NCBI RefSeq assembly: GCF_014698115.1
Contig: NZ_JACJSJ010000015.1
Location: 61,627 to 125,626 of the forward strand
DNA from: Nostoc sp. FACHB-973
GTDB taxonomy: Bacteria; Cyanobacteriota; Cyanobacteriia; Cyanobacteriales; Nostocaceae
Reading direction: 5' to 3'
DNA length: 64,000 nucleotides
Shown here: positions 40,640 through 49,894 of the stretch, one piece after another
How positions within the stretch are numbered: the first letter of the stretch is position 1
Layout: every line of letters begins with the position of its first letter
Position numbers and translations under genes: made by a program
The notes under the pieces: model-generated
What the model was told of the DNA's origin: nothing
The model's database searches: none
What the model saw: only the letters and a program-made list of their open reading frames with translations

Positions 40640-43600
40640 ATGACTCGCTCTCCAAATCCAGGAAATGACCACGAACCAAGGAATCCTCGTTTAAATCTCC
40701 TGCTTTTAAAACGTACCAGTTTGGTTGTAGGAATCATTTTGCTTGGAGGAATTGCAGCTGGTGTTTGGTGGGCTAGAAACTATGTATATAACGATCTAGC
40801 ACCTTTAGTACAGCAAAATCTTGAACAATTACTTGGGCGTCCCATAAAATTAGGGAGAGTTGAACGTTTTTCACTTTCTAGTTTGAGATTTGCTTCGCTG
40901 TCCATACCCGCAACTGCTACCGATGCAGACCAATTGACAGCAAAAGCTGTAGATGTAGAGTTTTCGCTTTTACAAGTTATTTTAACTAGAAAACTACCAT
41001 TAAATGTTACATTAGTCCAGCCCAATGTCTACATCCAACAGGATCGAGATGGTCGCTGGGTTACGGCTGAAGTTAAGAGTGCAGAAGGCACTGGTGCTAT
41101 TCAAACTGAGTTACAAACACTTCAGATTGTTGATGGAAATGTGGAGTTATCACCAGCTTCCGCACCAACTAAACCGAAAGGTTCTGTAGTCATAAATCAA
41201 TTCGGCGGTGTTGCCAAATTTTTACCCGACAATAAAGGAATTGGTTACGAAATAAATGGTCAACTCACTAGAGGAGGTGCTGTTAAAATCTCTGGTGAAA
41301 CACAACTGAAAACACAACAAACTAATCTCAAAGTCATAGCACAAAGTTTACAAGCATCTGATGTCAGTCGATTAATTGAGTTACCAATTGTTTTGCAAGC
41401 TGGAAAAATAGATGCTGATTTAGGAGTTGCAATTCCATCAAATCCTTCGCAAATAGCTATTACTGGTACAGCTACTCCTAATCAAGTTACTGCTCAAATT
41501 GAAAATCTTCCCCAAAAGTTTGCTAATTCTAATGGCAGATTAATATTTCAAGGTCAAGCGATCGCCTTAAATAATTTAACTACAAACTTTGGCAAAGTAC
41601 CCATCATAGCAAACGGAGCAGTTAATACTCTAACTGGTTTTAATATCTCAGCCCAGGTAAAACCAGTCAGTGCAAAAAATATCTTAGACACGCTGAAAAT
41701 AAGTTCGCCGGTGGTGGCTATCGGTGAAGTGCAAGCAAATATTAAGTTGCAGGGTTTACTCCAGCAGCCTGTTCTCAGCGGTAGCGCAAGCAACACCAAG
41801 CCGGTTCAAATTGACCGCGTTCAATTCAAAAGCGTCAACACTGATTTTCGATTGAGTGTATCTAAAAAGACATCTCAACTTGCTGTGTCGAATCTGAAAT
41901 TAGTCCCCGCATCTGGCGGTGAAATTACTGGAAGCGGTCAAGCTACACTGAATGACAGAGTAAAATTTAATATTCTAGCTGACGGTATTTCCGGAGATGT
42001 ACTGGCACGCAGCTACGGCTTTACTCCTCCGATTAATGTTGGCAATGTCTCGGCAAAGGCAGAAATTACTGGCTCACTGGGTAAACAACCCTTAGCGCTT
42101 AACGTTTCCAGCCTCCAAATGCAGCCACCAGCCGGCGGGCAAATCCTGGGGAATGGTCAAATTCAGCTGGCACCCCAAGGCAACGTCTCGTTTAACATTC
42201 AAGCCCAAAATTTACCAGGAGATGCAATTGCCAATACAAACGATACTTCATCCGCCATCAAAATTGGTACGATATCGGCAAATGCCAGAATTTCCGGTAC
42301 TCTCGGCAATCTGCGGACAGTAGTGCAACTACAAGCGCCTACTGCTAGCTATCCCACTACAGGAAAAGTTGTAATTGCTCAACAAGGGCAGAATATCCTA
42401 TTGCCAAGTGCTATTTTCAACGTCGCAGGCGGTAGAATCACAGCCAGTGGTCGGGTTGCACAACAACGCTGGCAAGCTTTTGTCAACGCCCAAAATTTTC
42501 AATTAAATCGTTTCCAGCAAATACCACCGCAGTTTCAGGGAGTTCTCAGGAATGCGGTGTTGAATTTGTCAGGAACCACCGCTTCTTTTCAACCCTCAAC
42601 CATTCAAGCCACAGGACGAGCAAACTTGAATGTGGCGGGGGGTACACTTAACCTCAGGGATATTAACCTCGATGCCGGTCGCTGGCAAGCAGTTGCTAAC
42701 GCTTCCCAAATTCAACTCAACCGGTTCTCGCCACAACTGCGGGGACGGCTGAGTAGTAATGTCAAGTTGACAGGTACAACAGAATCTTTCCAGCTTGCAG
42801 ATATTCGCGCTGCTGGACAAATTCGGGCTTCACAATTAGCACAGTTAGCGCAACCTTTGACGGCGCAATTTCAATGGAATGGACAGCAAATTATAGTTGA
42901 ACGGGCAACAACACCAGGAGCGATCGCTAGTGGTGCGATCGCTGTACAATTACCCCAAACGGGTACACCTGAGATTGCTAGCTTTAATTTGAATGTCCTA
43001 GCCCAGAATTTTAACCTCAAAAATACAGGTTTTCAAGTTCCCGGAGATTTAGCACTAGCAGGGTTACTAGATTTTAATGGACAAATTACAGGCACTCCAA
43101 GCACTCCTCAGGCTACTGGCAATATCCGGCTGCGGAATTTTAATGTCAGTAATTTGGCATTCGACCCAGTTTTAACTGGAGACGTGAATTTTCAAGCAGG
43201 ACAAGGAGCAAAACTACAACTTGCAGGTAGAGAAGACAGAATAGCGGTAAACCTGGGTGCAGATTATCGCCCAACGTCATTTTTAGTCAAGCGTGGTGGG
43301 GCAGTTACCACAGGGAGAACCCAGGGTGATAACTTGATTATCAACGCCCAACAGTTCCCTATAGCGTTGGTTGGCAGCTTTTTACCTGATAATAGGTTGA
43401 AACCTTTGGCAGGGCAATTATCGGGAAATTTAGTTGTTAATCTGAATAATTATGCAGTGAATGGAGACGTAGGGATAATTAACCCTCGTGTTGCCAGAGT
43501 TTCCGCAGACGAATTTCGCGGTAATATCAATTATGCTGATGGCGCTGCTAGTTTAACTAATGGTCAATTGCGTTTAGGAAACAGCAATATAGCCTTAAGT

Positions 43601-45988
43601 GGAAATTTGCAAACCGGAAATGATCCCAAATTTCAAGTACAAGCCAATTTAAATCAAACTCGAATCGAGCAACTCTTACAAGCATTTAATATCTTCGATT
43701 TTCAAGACCTTGGTAGCGGTTTGGAATCTCCAACTTTAGCGGGAGCAGAAGCACTTAACACGACACCTGTTAGTTTACCAAATGCAGATTTAAAAACCCA
43801 GTTAGAGTATTTCTCCAAAATTGAAACATCTTTAGCAGAACAACAGCAAGCAGATACCCAAAAACCAGCAGCTTTACCGACCCTTGCACAATTAACAGGT
43901 GCTTTAAGTGGGGCAATTACAGCCAGTGGTTCGTTAAAATCTGGGCTGAATGCCAACTTTAATCTTCAAGGTAATAATTGGCAATGGGGTGAATACGCCA
44001 TTAATCAAGTTACTGCTAAAGGCAATTTTGCAGATGGTGTAGTCACACTTTCACCATTGAGTGTAGGCATAAATCAAGGATTAGTCGCTTTTTCCGGACA
44101 GTTAGGAACTGAAGAACTATCTGGAAATTTAAATATAGCAAGTTTACCGCTGTCACTTTTACAGCCATTTATTGAAAAATATCCTATAGATGTTACTGGT
44201 CAACTCAATGCTACGGCCAATTTGCAAGGCAGTTTAAAAGATCCTAGAGTTAATGGTGAGGCATCCCTGGCTAATGCCACTTTAAATCAGCAACCTATAC
44301 AAACAGGACAGCTAAAATTTGACTACAACAACGCTCGCGTGAATTTTGATAGTACCTTGCTGTTGACGGGAACACAACCAATTGCCATTACAGGTAGCAT
44401 ACCTGCTGCTTTACCTTTTGTGGCAGCAAAACCAGATAATAATCAAATTAGCGTTAACGCCAAGGTGAATAATGAAGGCTTGGCATTATTAAACGTATTT
44501 ACTAACAATCAAGTGAGTTGGGTAAATGGTGAAGGTGAAGTAGATGTCAACGTTCAAGGTACTTTAAATCAGCCAATTATCAACGGAACTGCGAAAGTTA
44601 ACAATGCTACTTTTACCGCTCAAGCTTTATCGGAACCCTTAACAAATGTCACAGGAACAGTGCTATTTAATGGCGATACAATAAATGTAGAGAATATTCA
44701 AGGCAATTATAATCAAGGGCTAGTGACTGCATCAGGAATCTTGCCGATTTTAACTCCTGAGCAAGGTGCATCTAATCCCCTTAGTGTATCAATAGAAAAA
44801 CAACTAAGTTTTAAAGTTCCAGCATTATATGAAGGTGATGTCAGCGGTAACGCCGTAATTCGGGGAACAGCACTAAAACCGATAATTGGTGGAGAAATTC
44901 AACTGAGCGACGGTAAAGTTATTATCGGAAAATCCGCCACTGATACCTCAAAATCAGAAACTACATCAGAGCCTACTTCTATTACTCTCAATACACCAGA
45001 GACTAACACTAATAATACAGTAACAACACCAGAGACTAACACTAATAATACAGTAACAACACCAGAAACTAGCGCCCCAACTAGACCCAACTTACCTGTA
45101 GAGTTTGCAGATTTACGGTTGATTTTGGGCGACGATATTCGAGTTACAACTGAGTCTCTACTTGGCTTTGTACCAGGGGGAGCGGCATTGAGTCAACCTC
45201 TACTCAGCTTTGATGCTAAAGGTGACTTGACCATCAATGGTACCTTAGCCAAACCCCTCCCTCAAGGACTTATCCGTTTAACAGGAGGACGGCTGAGCTT
45301 ATTTACAACAGAGTTTACCTTGGCGCGGGGTTACGAACATACTGCGCGGTTTACTCCAAGTCTTGGACTTGACCCTATCCTAGATGTCCGACTGGTGGCA
45401 ATTGTACCTGAAGCATCGGCAATAAGCGATCGCATTTTGGAATCACCATTGTCTGCGGAAATCAGTGATGCTTCTGTGAATAACTTTGGTACTTTACGTA
45501 CCGTTCGCGTCCAAGCAAGGGCCACCGGGCCAGCGAGTGAATTAGCAAATAATCTGGAATTGACGAGTGAACCTGGCCGGAGTAGAGGAGAAATCGTTGC
45601 TTTGCTGGGTGGTTCGATTCTAAATTCTTTGAGTCAACCAGGAGACATCACCCAAGGATTGACTAATTTCGCAAGTTCTACTATCTTAGGTAGTCTGCAA
45701 GGAACTATAACTGCGATCGGACAGGCTGTTGGTTTTAACGAATTTCGCATATTTCCTACCCCTACCACCAATGAAGAATCAAGAAGATCATCGGTTCTTG
45801 ATTTATCAGCGGAGGGTGTGTTTAATGTCAATCGCAACTTATCTGTTTCTTTATCGCGGGCTTTTTCTACCAACGAGTCCTTCCGTTACAATGTGCTTTA
45901 CCGCCTCAATGATGAAATTCTTGTACGCGGCTCAACTAATTTGGATGATGAAAATCAATTCTTAGTCGAGTATGAAAATCGATTTTAG
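40640..45988 (+). CDS. tamB: TamB-like translocation and assembly protein (DUF490)
   Basis: 1782 residues. A short cytoplasmic basic N-terminus is followed by one membrane anchor (about 27-48, 'SLVVGIILLGGIAAGVWW'), then about 1,700 residues of repeated beta strands ('GQITGTPSTPQATGNIRL', 'LQGSLKDPRVNGEASLAN') typical of AsmA/TamB bridge proteins, and the conserved DUF490 domain in the last 450 residues ('LRLILGDDIRVTTESL', 'GRGEIVALLGG' type). The last residue is Phe, as in proteins that meet the Omp85 barrel. TamB spans the periplasm and helps outer-membrane lipid transport or protein assembly. A Thr/Asn/Pro-rich linker (about 1440-1480) contains a 33-bp tandem DNA repeat. The start at 40640 is followed by a normal basic-then-hydrophobic N-terminus. 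Confidence 0.92.
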   Translation: MTRSPNPGNDHEPRNPRLNLLLLKRTSLVVGIILLGGIAAGVWWARNYVYNDLAPLVQQNLEQLLGRPIKLGRVERFSLSSLRFASLSIPATATDADQLTAKAVDVEFSLLQVILTRKLPLNVTLVQPNVYIQQDRDGRWVTAEVKSAEGTGAIQTELQTLQIVDGNVELSPASAPTKPKGSVVINQFGGVAKFLPDNKGIGYEINGQLTRGGAVKISGETQLKTQQTNLKVIAQSLQASDVSRLIELPIVLQAGKIDADLGVAIPSNPSQIAITGTATPNQVTAQIENLPQKFANSNGRLIFQGQAIALNNLTTNFGKVPIIANGAVNTLTGFNISAQVKPVSAKNILDTLKISSPVVAIGEVQANIKLQGLLQQPVLSGSASNTKPVQIDRVQFKSVNTDFRLSVSKKTSQLAVSNLKLVPASGGEITGSGQATLNDRVKFNILADGISGDVLARSYGFTPPINVGNVSAKAEITGSLGKQPLALNVSSLQMQPPAGGQILGNGQIQLAPQGNVSFNIQAQNLPGDAIANTNDTSSAIKIGTISANARISGTLGNLRTVVQLQAPTASYPTTGKVVIAQQGQNILLPSAIFNVAGGRITASGRVAQQRWQAFVNAQNFQLNRFQQIPPQFQGVLRNAVLNLSGTTASFQPSTIQATGRANLNVAGGTLNLRDINLDAGRWQAVANASQIQLNRFSPQLRGRLSSNVKLTGTTESFQLADIRAAGQIRASQLAQLAQPLTAQFQWNGQQIIVERATTPGAIASGAIAVQLPQTGTPEIASFNLNVLAQNFNLKNTGFQVPGDLALAGLLDFNGQITGTPSTPQATGNIRLRNFNVSNLAFDPVLTGDVNFQAGQGAKLQLAGREDRIAVNLGADYRPTSFLVKRGGAVTTGRTQGDNLIINAQQFPIALVGSFLPDNRLKPLAGQLSGNLVVNLNNYAVNGDVGIINPRVARVSADEFRGNINYADGAASLTNGQLRLGNSNIALSGNLQTGNDPKFQVQANLNQTRIEQLLQAFNIFDFQDLGSGLESPTLAGAEALNTTPVSLPNADLKTQLEYFSKIETSLAEQQQADTQKPAALPTLAQLTGALSGAITASGSLKSGLNANFNLQGNNWQWGEYAINQVTAKGNFADGVVTLSPLSVGINQGLVAFSGQLGTEELSGNLNIASLPLSLLQPFIEKYPIDVTGQLNATANLQGSLKDPRVNGEASLANATLNQQPIQTGQLKFDYNNARVNFDSTLLLTGTQPIAITGSIPAALPFVAAKPDNNQISVNAKVNNEGLALLNVFTNNQVSWVNGEGEVDVNVQGTLNQPIINGTAKVNNATFTAQALSEPLTNVTGTVLFNGDTINVENIQGNYNQGLVTASGILPILTPEQGASNPLSVSIEKQLSFKVPALYEGDVSGNAVIRGTALKPIIGGEIQLSDGKVIIGKSATDTSKSETTSEPTSITLNTPETNTNNTVTTPETNTNNTVTTPETSAPTRPNLPVEFADLRLILGDDIRVTTESLLGFVPGGAALSQPLLSFDAKGDLTINGTLAKPLPQGLIRLTGGRLSLFTTEFTLARGYEHTARFTPSLGLDPILDVRLVAIVPEASAISDRILESPLSAEISDASVNNFGTLRTVRVQARATGPASELANNLELTSEPGRSRGEIVALLGGSILNSLSQPGDITQGLTNFASSTILGSLQGTITAIGQAVGFNEFRIFPTPTTNEESRRSSVLDLSAEGVFNVNRNLSVSLSRAFSTNESFRYNVLYRLNDEILVRGSTNLDDENQFLVEYENRF
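44993..45070 (+). repeat. 33-bp in-frame tandem repeat in tamB
   Basis: Two full units and a partial third of acaccagagactaacac followed by taataatacagtaaca. The period of 33 bp equals 11 codons (TPETNTNNTVT), so the repeat stays in frame and lengthens a disordered linker just before the DUF490 domain. Copy number may vary between strains. Confidence 0.85.
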
Positions 45989-46236
45989 TTGATGTGAAAA
46001 GCGCACGCAAAGATTCTAAGGGATTTCCAAAAAATAAATTATCCCACCAAACCTCAAACTGTATTGACTTGTAATCACTAATGACAAATGATAAATGATA
46101 AATGATTATTTATACTTTGTTGCATTTGTTTACATTCAATGCTTGGTTTTATTGAGGTTTGTAAATATTTTGTATTTCTACAAGGAATATTCCTTTAGAC
46201 TGAATTTCAATATGAAAAAGCTGGGGATAAATACAA

Positions 46237-46557
46237 ATGCATTCGTTAAATATATTCTGTCACGAATTTGTAGTTGCTGTTTCCTTTGTAGCTTGCATCC
46301 TTGGACTGGCGTTACTGTGGGATAGTAAGCGCCAAAAAAGTGATGTGGAAGAAACAGAACAGATTCTGTTTAGAATGAGCTTTTCTTATTGGTTGGTTTA
46401 TTGTGTAGCTTTTGGCATAGAAAAAATAGTTTTACCCGAATGGGAATCTGTGCTAATGACCTTGAGAATAACTACTGCTCTGTCATATTTCTTAACTTTT
46501 TCTTGCATAGTGAGTCTGCCCCTACACAAATTTGCAGTACACCGTGTTGAAGAATAG
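46237..46557 (+). CDS. Small hypothetical membrane protein
   Basis: 106 residues with three hydrophobic helices (about 9-28, 47-66 and 73-95) and a charged loop 'DSKRQKSDVEETEQ'. The pattern of helices and charged ends is like a real protein, but I do not recognise a family. The upstream 'gctggggataaatacaa' gives a weak ribosome site. It lies alone between tamB and the DUF2103 gene. Confidence 0.5.
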   Translation: MHSLNIFCHEFVVAVSFVACILGLALLWDSKRQKSDVEETEQILFRMSFSYWLVYCVAFGIEKIVLPEWESVLMTLRITTALSYFLTFSCIVSLPLHKFAVHRVEE

Positions 46558-46777
46558 GCATAGGGCATTGGATATTAGCTTTGCACAAATGAGCAAATTT
46601 TGGATTTTAAATTTTGGATAATGGAATTGAAGATTTAAAATCCAAAATTTCAAAATGTTTTAGAGGAATTAAAAATCTCAAATATAAAATTATTTATTCA
46701 GAGTAAAAAAAAAGGCATGGGGCTAATCTAAAATCCAAAATCCAAAATCTAAAATTCCTTGGCAGATGACAAGATTA

Positions 46778-47098
46778 TCATTTCATGGCGATCGCCAATG
46801 CCGTTTCGAGTTGTTCCTGGGTCAAAATGGTTAAAATAAATACCTCTTGCACCGTTTTACCCTGCCGGGCGATGACTTTATAGCCTCCGCGAATTGGTAC
46901 TGAGATACGGAGTAGCATTTTTGGGCAATGACCTTTTACCCGCCCAATCACTCCCGGCGTCACAGTTTGGATGCCATCCTGCTGACACAGACGTTCTAAA
47001 ATCGGGATGAGACCAGAAATGTGGGTGGAGTGATTCCAAACTAGTCTGGCAGCTTTTTGGGAAGCTGTCCGGTCAGGATCTGCGGTGGGTTTGCCCAT
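46778..47098 (-). CDS. DUF2103 metal-binding-type protein
   Basis: 106 residues. 'RLVWNHSTHISGLIPILERL' with His pairs, 'GVIGRVKGHCPKMLLRISVPIRGGYKVIARQ' with a His-Cys, and 'VQEVFILT' fit DUF2103, a cyanobacterial family thought to bind metal. Function is unknown. It is 5 bp after the clpS stop on the same strand, so the two are co-transcribed. Confidence 0.8.
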   Translation of the reverse strand: MGKPTADPDRTASQKAARLVWNHSTHISGLIPILERLCQQDGIQTVTPGVIGRVKGHCPKMLLRISVPIRGGYKVIARQGKTVQEVFILTILTQEQLETALAIAMK

Positions 47099-47103
47099 GA
47101 TGA

Positions 47104-47445
47104 TTAAGCTGCTTCTAGAGGTGCCATTGTCAAACCTGCGCGGCGCAGCTGCTGGTGATAAAGTTCCGCAGGTTCTTGGGGACCAACCCAGACGATCGCT
47201 TGACCTTCATAGTGTACCTGATTAGTCAAGTCCCAAGCGCGATCGCCACTCATTCCCGGAATATATTTCATCAAACATTCGGCCACATGCTGGAATGTAT
47301 TAAAATCGTCGTTTAATACAATCACTTTGTAATTCGGATAAGTTTTACGGGTAACTTGATTAGACCGTTCAGGAGCTACAGTTGGTGCTGTGGCCATCCC
47401 GTAAACATCTGCTGAAAGTGTCGTAACCATAGAAGAATTAGTCAA
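47104..47445 (-). CDS. clpS: ATP-dependent Clp protease adaptor ClpS
   Basis: 113 residues. ClpS binds N-degron substrates (bulky N-terminal residues) and hands them to ClpC/ClpA for breakdown. The family signature is plain: 'YKVIVLNDDFNTFQHVAECLMKYIPGMS' region in the centre (start 'VIVLNDDFNTFQHV'), with the Asn-Asp pair that holds the substrate alpha-amine, and 'HYEGQAIVWVGPQEPAELYHQQL' near the end. The N-terminus is longer and poorly conserved; a later Met (MATAPTVAP) is another possible start. It heads a two-gene unit with DUF2103. Confidence 0.95.
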   Translation of the reverse strand: MTNSSMVTTLSADVYGMATAPTVAPERSNQVTRKTYPNYKVIVLNDDFNTFQHVAECLMKYIPGMSGDRAWDLTNQVHYEGQAIVWVGPQEPAELYHQQLRRAGLTMAPLEAA

Positions 47446-47520
47446 TAGGATTTTACAAAACTACATTACAAGTAACTAGTTTAGTGCATTGTCTGGGGAG
47501 TGGGGAATGGGGAGTGGGAA

Positions 47521-47567
47521 GATGAGGGAGATGAGGGAGATGAGGGAGATGAGGGAGATGAGGGAGT
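47521..47567. repeat. 9-bp tandem repeat (gatgaggga)
   Basis: Five direct copies of gatgaggga. A second cluster of 7-bp units (agtcccc) follows at 47602-47635. Both lie between clpS and the end of the FAD enzyme gene. Simple-sequence tracts like this are common between genes in these bacteria. Confidence 0.8.
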
Positions 47568-47634
47568 AGGGAATGGGTAAACTTTCAACACCCACTACCC
47601 AATCCCCAGTCCCCAGTCCCCAGTCCCCAATCCC

Positions 47635-49665
47635 CTACCGCCAATCATCCCAGTTTTGGTTAAAAATAGATGTATCGGGGAAGGCGGTGGGATTACCATT
47701 TTGTTTCAACAAGCGTTTGAGTGCTTCTAGCTGTGGTTCTGGTTTGGGTAAGTCATCGACTAATTGGTAAGGTGCGATCGCATTTTTGATGGCAAAACTG
47801 GCAACGGTTCCCGCAGCTGCGCCAGCCGACCATTCAAAGGAATGTACTCGATAAGCAGCGGCGGCAATATGACTAGTACCAATGCTTTTACCTCCCACTA
47901 GCAAATTGTCAATTTTCTGGGGAATCATCGCCCTCAGGGCAATTTGGAAGGGATAAGCAAGACCCGCACCGCGTCTTTCACCAGCACGTTCTGTGTTACC
48001 AGGGGCTTCTGGGGGACTGTTCGTCATGCAAGGATGGAAATCTATGGCGTAATGACCAATACCCACAGCGTCGGGGAAGATGGTAGAACGAGTCCGGCGG
48101 ATTGCTTTGTCTGGTGAAACTTCACCTGCAATTACAGATGTAGCTTCCAATCCTGCGAGTGCGGCTTTTAACTGCCGATACATATCTGCTGGCAGAGTCT
48201 TGCGGTAATATTCGTCATTGTAATTTCGGCGAGAAATATCAATTTCCCAAATAGTAAAGCCTCCTGGTTGTCCCCAGCTAGGGCGGCCAATGATGCGGCG
48301 TCCTTCTCGCATATAGGGATATTTCGATAAGCCATGTGCTGTCCCCATTGGCGAATTTAGCCCTGCAACAAAGCGGTTATTAGTTCGCTGCTGCTTGACA
48401 CCTTCTCCTAGTTGAGAATCTGTAGTCCCAGCCACCAGCCAATAGTAGAATGAGAGGGCATTTTCCTCGCCGTTGCGGAGAGTTTCTGTTCGCAGTCCTC
48501 CCATCCAACCTCCTGGTTTTAACTGTCCAGTACCTTGTAACTGTTGGCGAGTATAAATTAAGTTATCCTTGGCTGTTCCGGGGCGGTAGTCGTTACCCCA
48601 AGTCCAGTTTTGCATCGAGATATCCCCTGGTGTCGCTGCATTAAAACTTACACCACCGAATTTTGTTGGTTGACCTTTCTTGGGACTCCAAATGCGACGG
48701 TAGGTAAAAACTAAGTCAAAATTAGCCAGTCGGCTTAATTCATAGCTGAAATATGGCGAGTATTGTAAATAAAATGGCGGCATTGCCTGGGGTTGCGGTT
48801 CCTTAGTTGCCTCCATTGCAAAGGTGTAAGTAAAGCCTTGAGGGCAAAAAGGATCGTTGGTGGTGCTGGAAGCAGAAGGTTCCAGGTAGGAACGGGCATC
48901 AATGCCTAAGCGGTAGGGGACATCAGCCAGGGCGATAATTTCCCCGGTTTCACTGGCGTCTACAACGTACCATTTAGGAGCATCTCCTTTACTTGGCTTG
49001 GGGATGAAACGCAGAATAGTTTTGGCAAATCGAGACGAGTTTTCGTAGCGATAGGCGTCTTCGATAACTTGAGATAATGTAAAAGTGTTGAGGACTGGTG
49101 CGCCTTTTGCTGGTTGATGTTGGATCGCGATCGCGCTATTAATTAATTTACCATCAGCAGCAATTTCCAAATCCTTAATTACCGTGTTAGGAAACCATTG
49201 CAGCTTTCCTTTGCCCTGCTTTTCGGCATCTTTGAGCATCTGATTCAAAATGCTGTGAGCATCACGGGGAAGAAAGCAAGAGTCACTTACCCAGCAATCA
49301 CCGGGATTAAGTTTACCGTATTTACGCTCAATGCGGTTTCGCAAATCCAAATAACCGCGAGAATAGAATTGCTTCGCCCGTTGGGTTGGGCGTTCATCTA
49401 ACGCAGATGTCCCTTGAGCAGAAATTTGTCCTCCCAGCCAGTCGGTAATTTCCGTCAGACAAACCGTTCGTCCCGCGAGTAACCCCTCGTAAGCGGTGGC
49501 GACGCCAGATAGTCCACCACCCACAACTAAAATTTCGCAATTGACACTTTTATCTGGGGTTCTTGGTGGTGTAGCCTTTGCCCCATCAACTGCAACTAAG
49601 CTAAATATTAAATTGAGACCGAACAGCGATGTCAAACTATAAGCTACTTTGTGTCTACACTTCAT
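47635..49665 (-). CDS. Secreted FAD-dependent oxidoreductase
   Basis: 676 residues. A signal peptide (about 1-32, 'SLTSLFGLNLIFSLVAVDGAKA') is followed by the FAD-binding fold 'EILVVGGGLSGVATAYEGLLAGRTV' with G-x-G-x-x-G, then 'EITDWLGGQISAQG' as in the FAD_oxidored family of flavoproteins, and a late 'NLLVGGKSIGTSHIAAAAYRVHSFEWSAGAAAGTVA' segment that closes the flavin site. It should work in the periplasm or thylakoid lumen. The substrate is unknown. It is on the same strand as clpS but separated by low-complexity DNA. Confidence 0.8.
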   Translation of the reverse strand: MKCRHKVAYSLTSLFGLNLIFSLVAVDGAKATPPRTPDKSVNCEILVVGGGLSGVATAYEGLLAGRTVCLTEITDWLGGQISAQGTSALDERPTQRAKQFYSRGYLDLRNRIERKYGKLNPGDCWVSDSCFLPRDAHSILNQMLKDAEKQGKGKLQWFPNTVIKDLEIAADGKLINSAIAIQHQPAKGAPVLNTFTLSQVIEDAYRYENSSRFAKTILRFIPKPSKGDAPKWYVVDASETGEIIALADVPYRLGIDARSYLEPSASSTTNDPFCPQGFTYTFAMEATKEPQPQAMPPFYLQYSPYFSYELSRLANFDLVFTYRRIWSPKKGQPTKFGGVSFNAATPGDISMQNWTWGNDYRPGTAKDNLIYTRQQLQGTGQLKPGGWMGGLRTETLRNGEENALSFYYWLVAGTTDSQLGEGVKQQRTNNRFVAGLNSPMGTAHGLSKYPYMREGRRIIGRPSWGQPGGFTIWEIDISRRNYNDEYYRKTLPADMYRQLKAALAGLEATSVIAGEVSPDKAIRRTRSTIFPDAVGIGHYAIDFHPCMTNSPPEAPGNTERAGERRGAGLAYPFQIALRAMIPQKIDNLLVGGKSIGTSHIAAAAYRVHSFEWSAGAAAGTVASFAIKNAIAPYQLVDDLPKPEPQLEALKRLLKQNGNPTAFPDTSIFNQNWDDWR

Positions 49666-49739
49666 CGTTAATTAGTCCCTTCAAATCCTCTATCACCTTG
49701 TAGACGGTAGCATCGAAGAAATGACGATCACAAGTCTAT

Positions 49740-49894
49740 TTAATAGGGCATGGGGCATTGGGCATGGAGCATTGGAAGAGGCAGAGGGGCAGAGGGGATT
49801 GAACTTGGCACATTGAACTCTCCTCTGCTCCCCTGCTCCCTCACTCCCTCATCTCCCTCATCTCCCCCACTCCCCACTCCCCACTCCCCACTCA
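49740..49894. repeat. Low-complexity purine/pyrimidine tracts
   Basis: A stretch with gggcattgggcatgg and gaggcagaggggcagagg, then ctccctcatctccc and ccccactccccactcccc units. It resembles the low-complexity insert in coaT at 59521-59570. Confidence 0.6.

Noticed and set aside
46095..46325. 76-codon frame overlapping the small membrane protein start
   Set aside because: It overlaps the better frame at 46237 by 89 bp, with no ribosome site and no consistent hydrophobic pattern past its first helix.
47521..47635. Regular short repeats that could suggest a CRISPR array
   Set aside because: Units are 7-9 bp and directly adjacent with no spacers; this is simple-sequence DNA.
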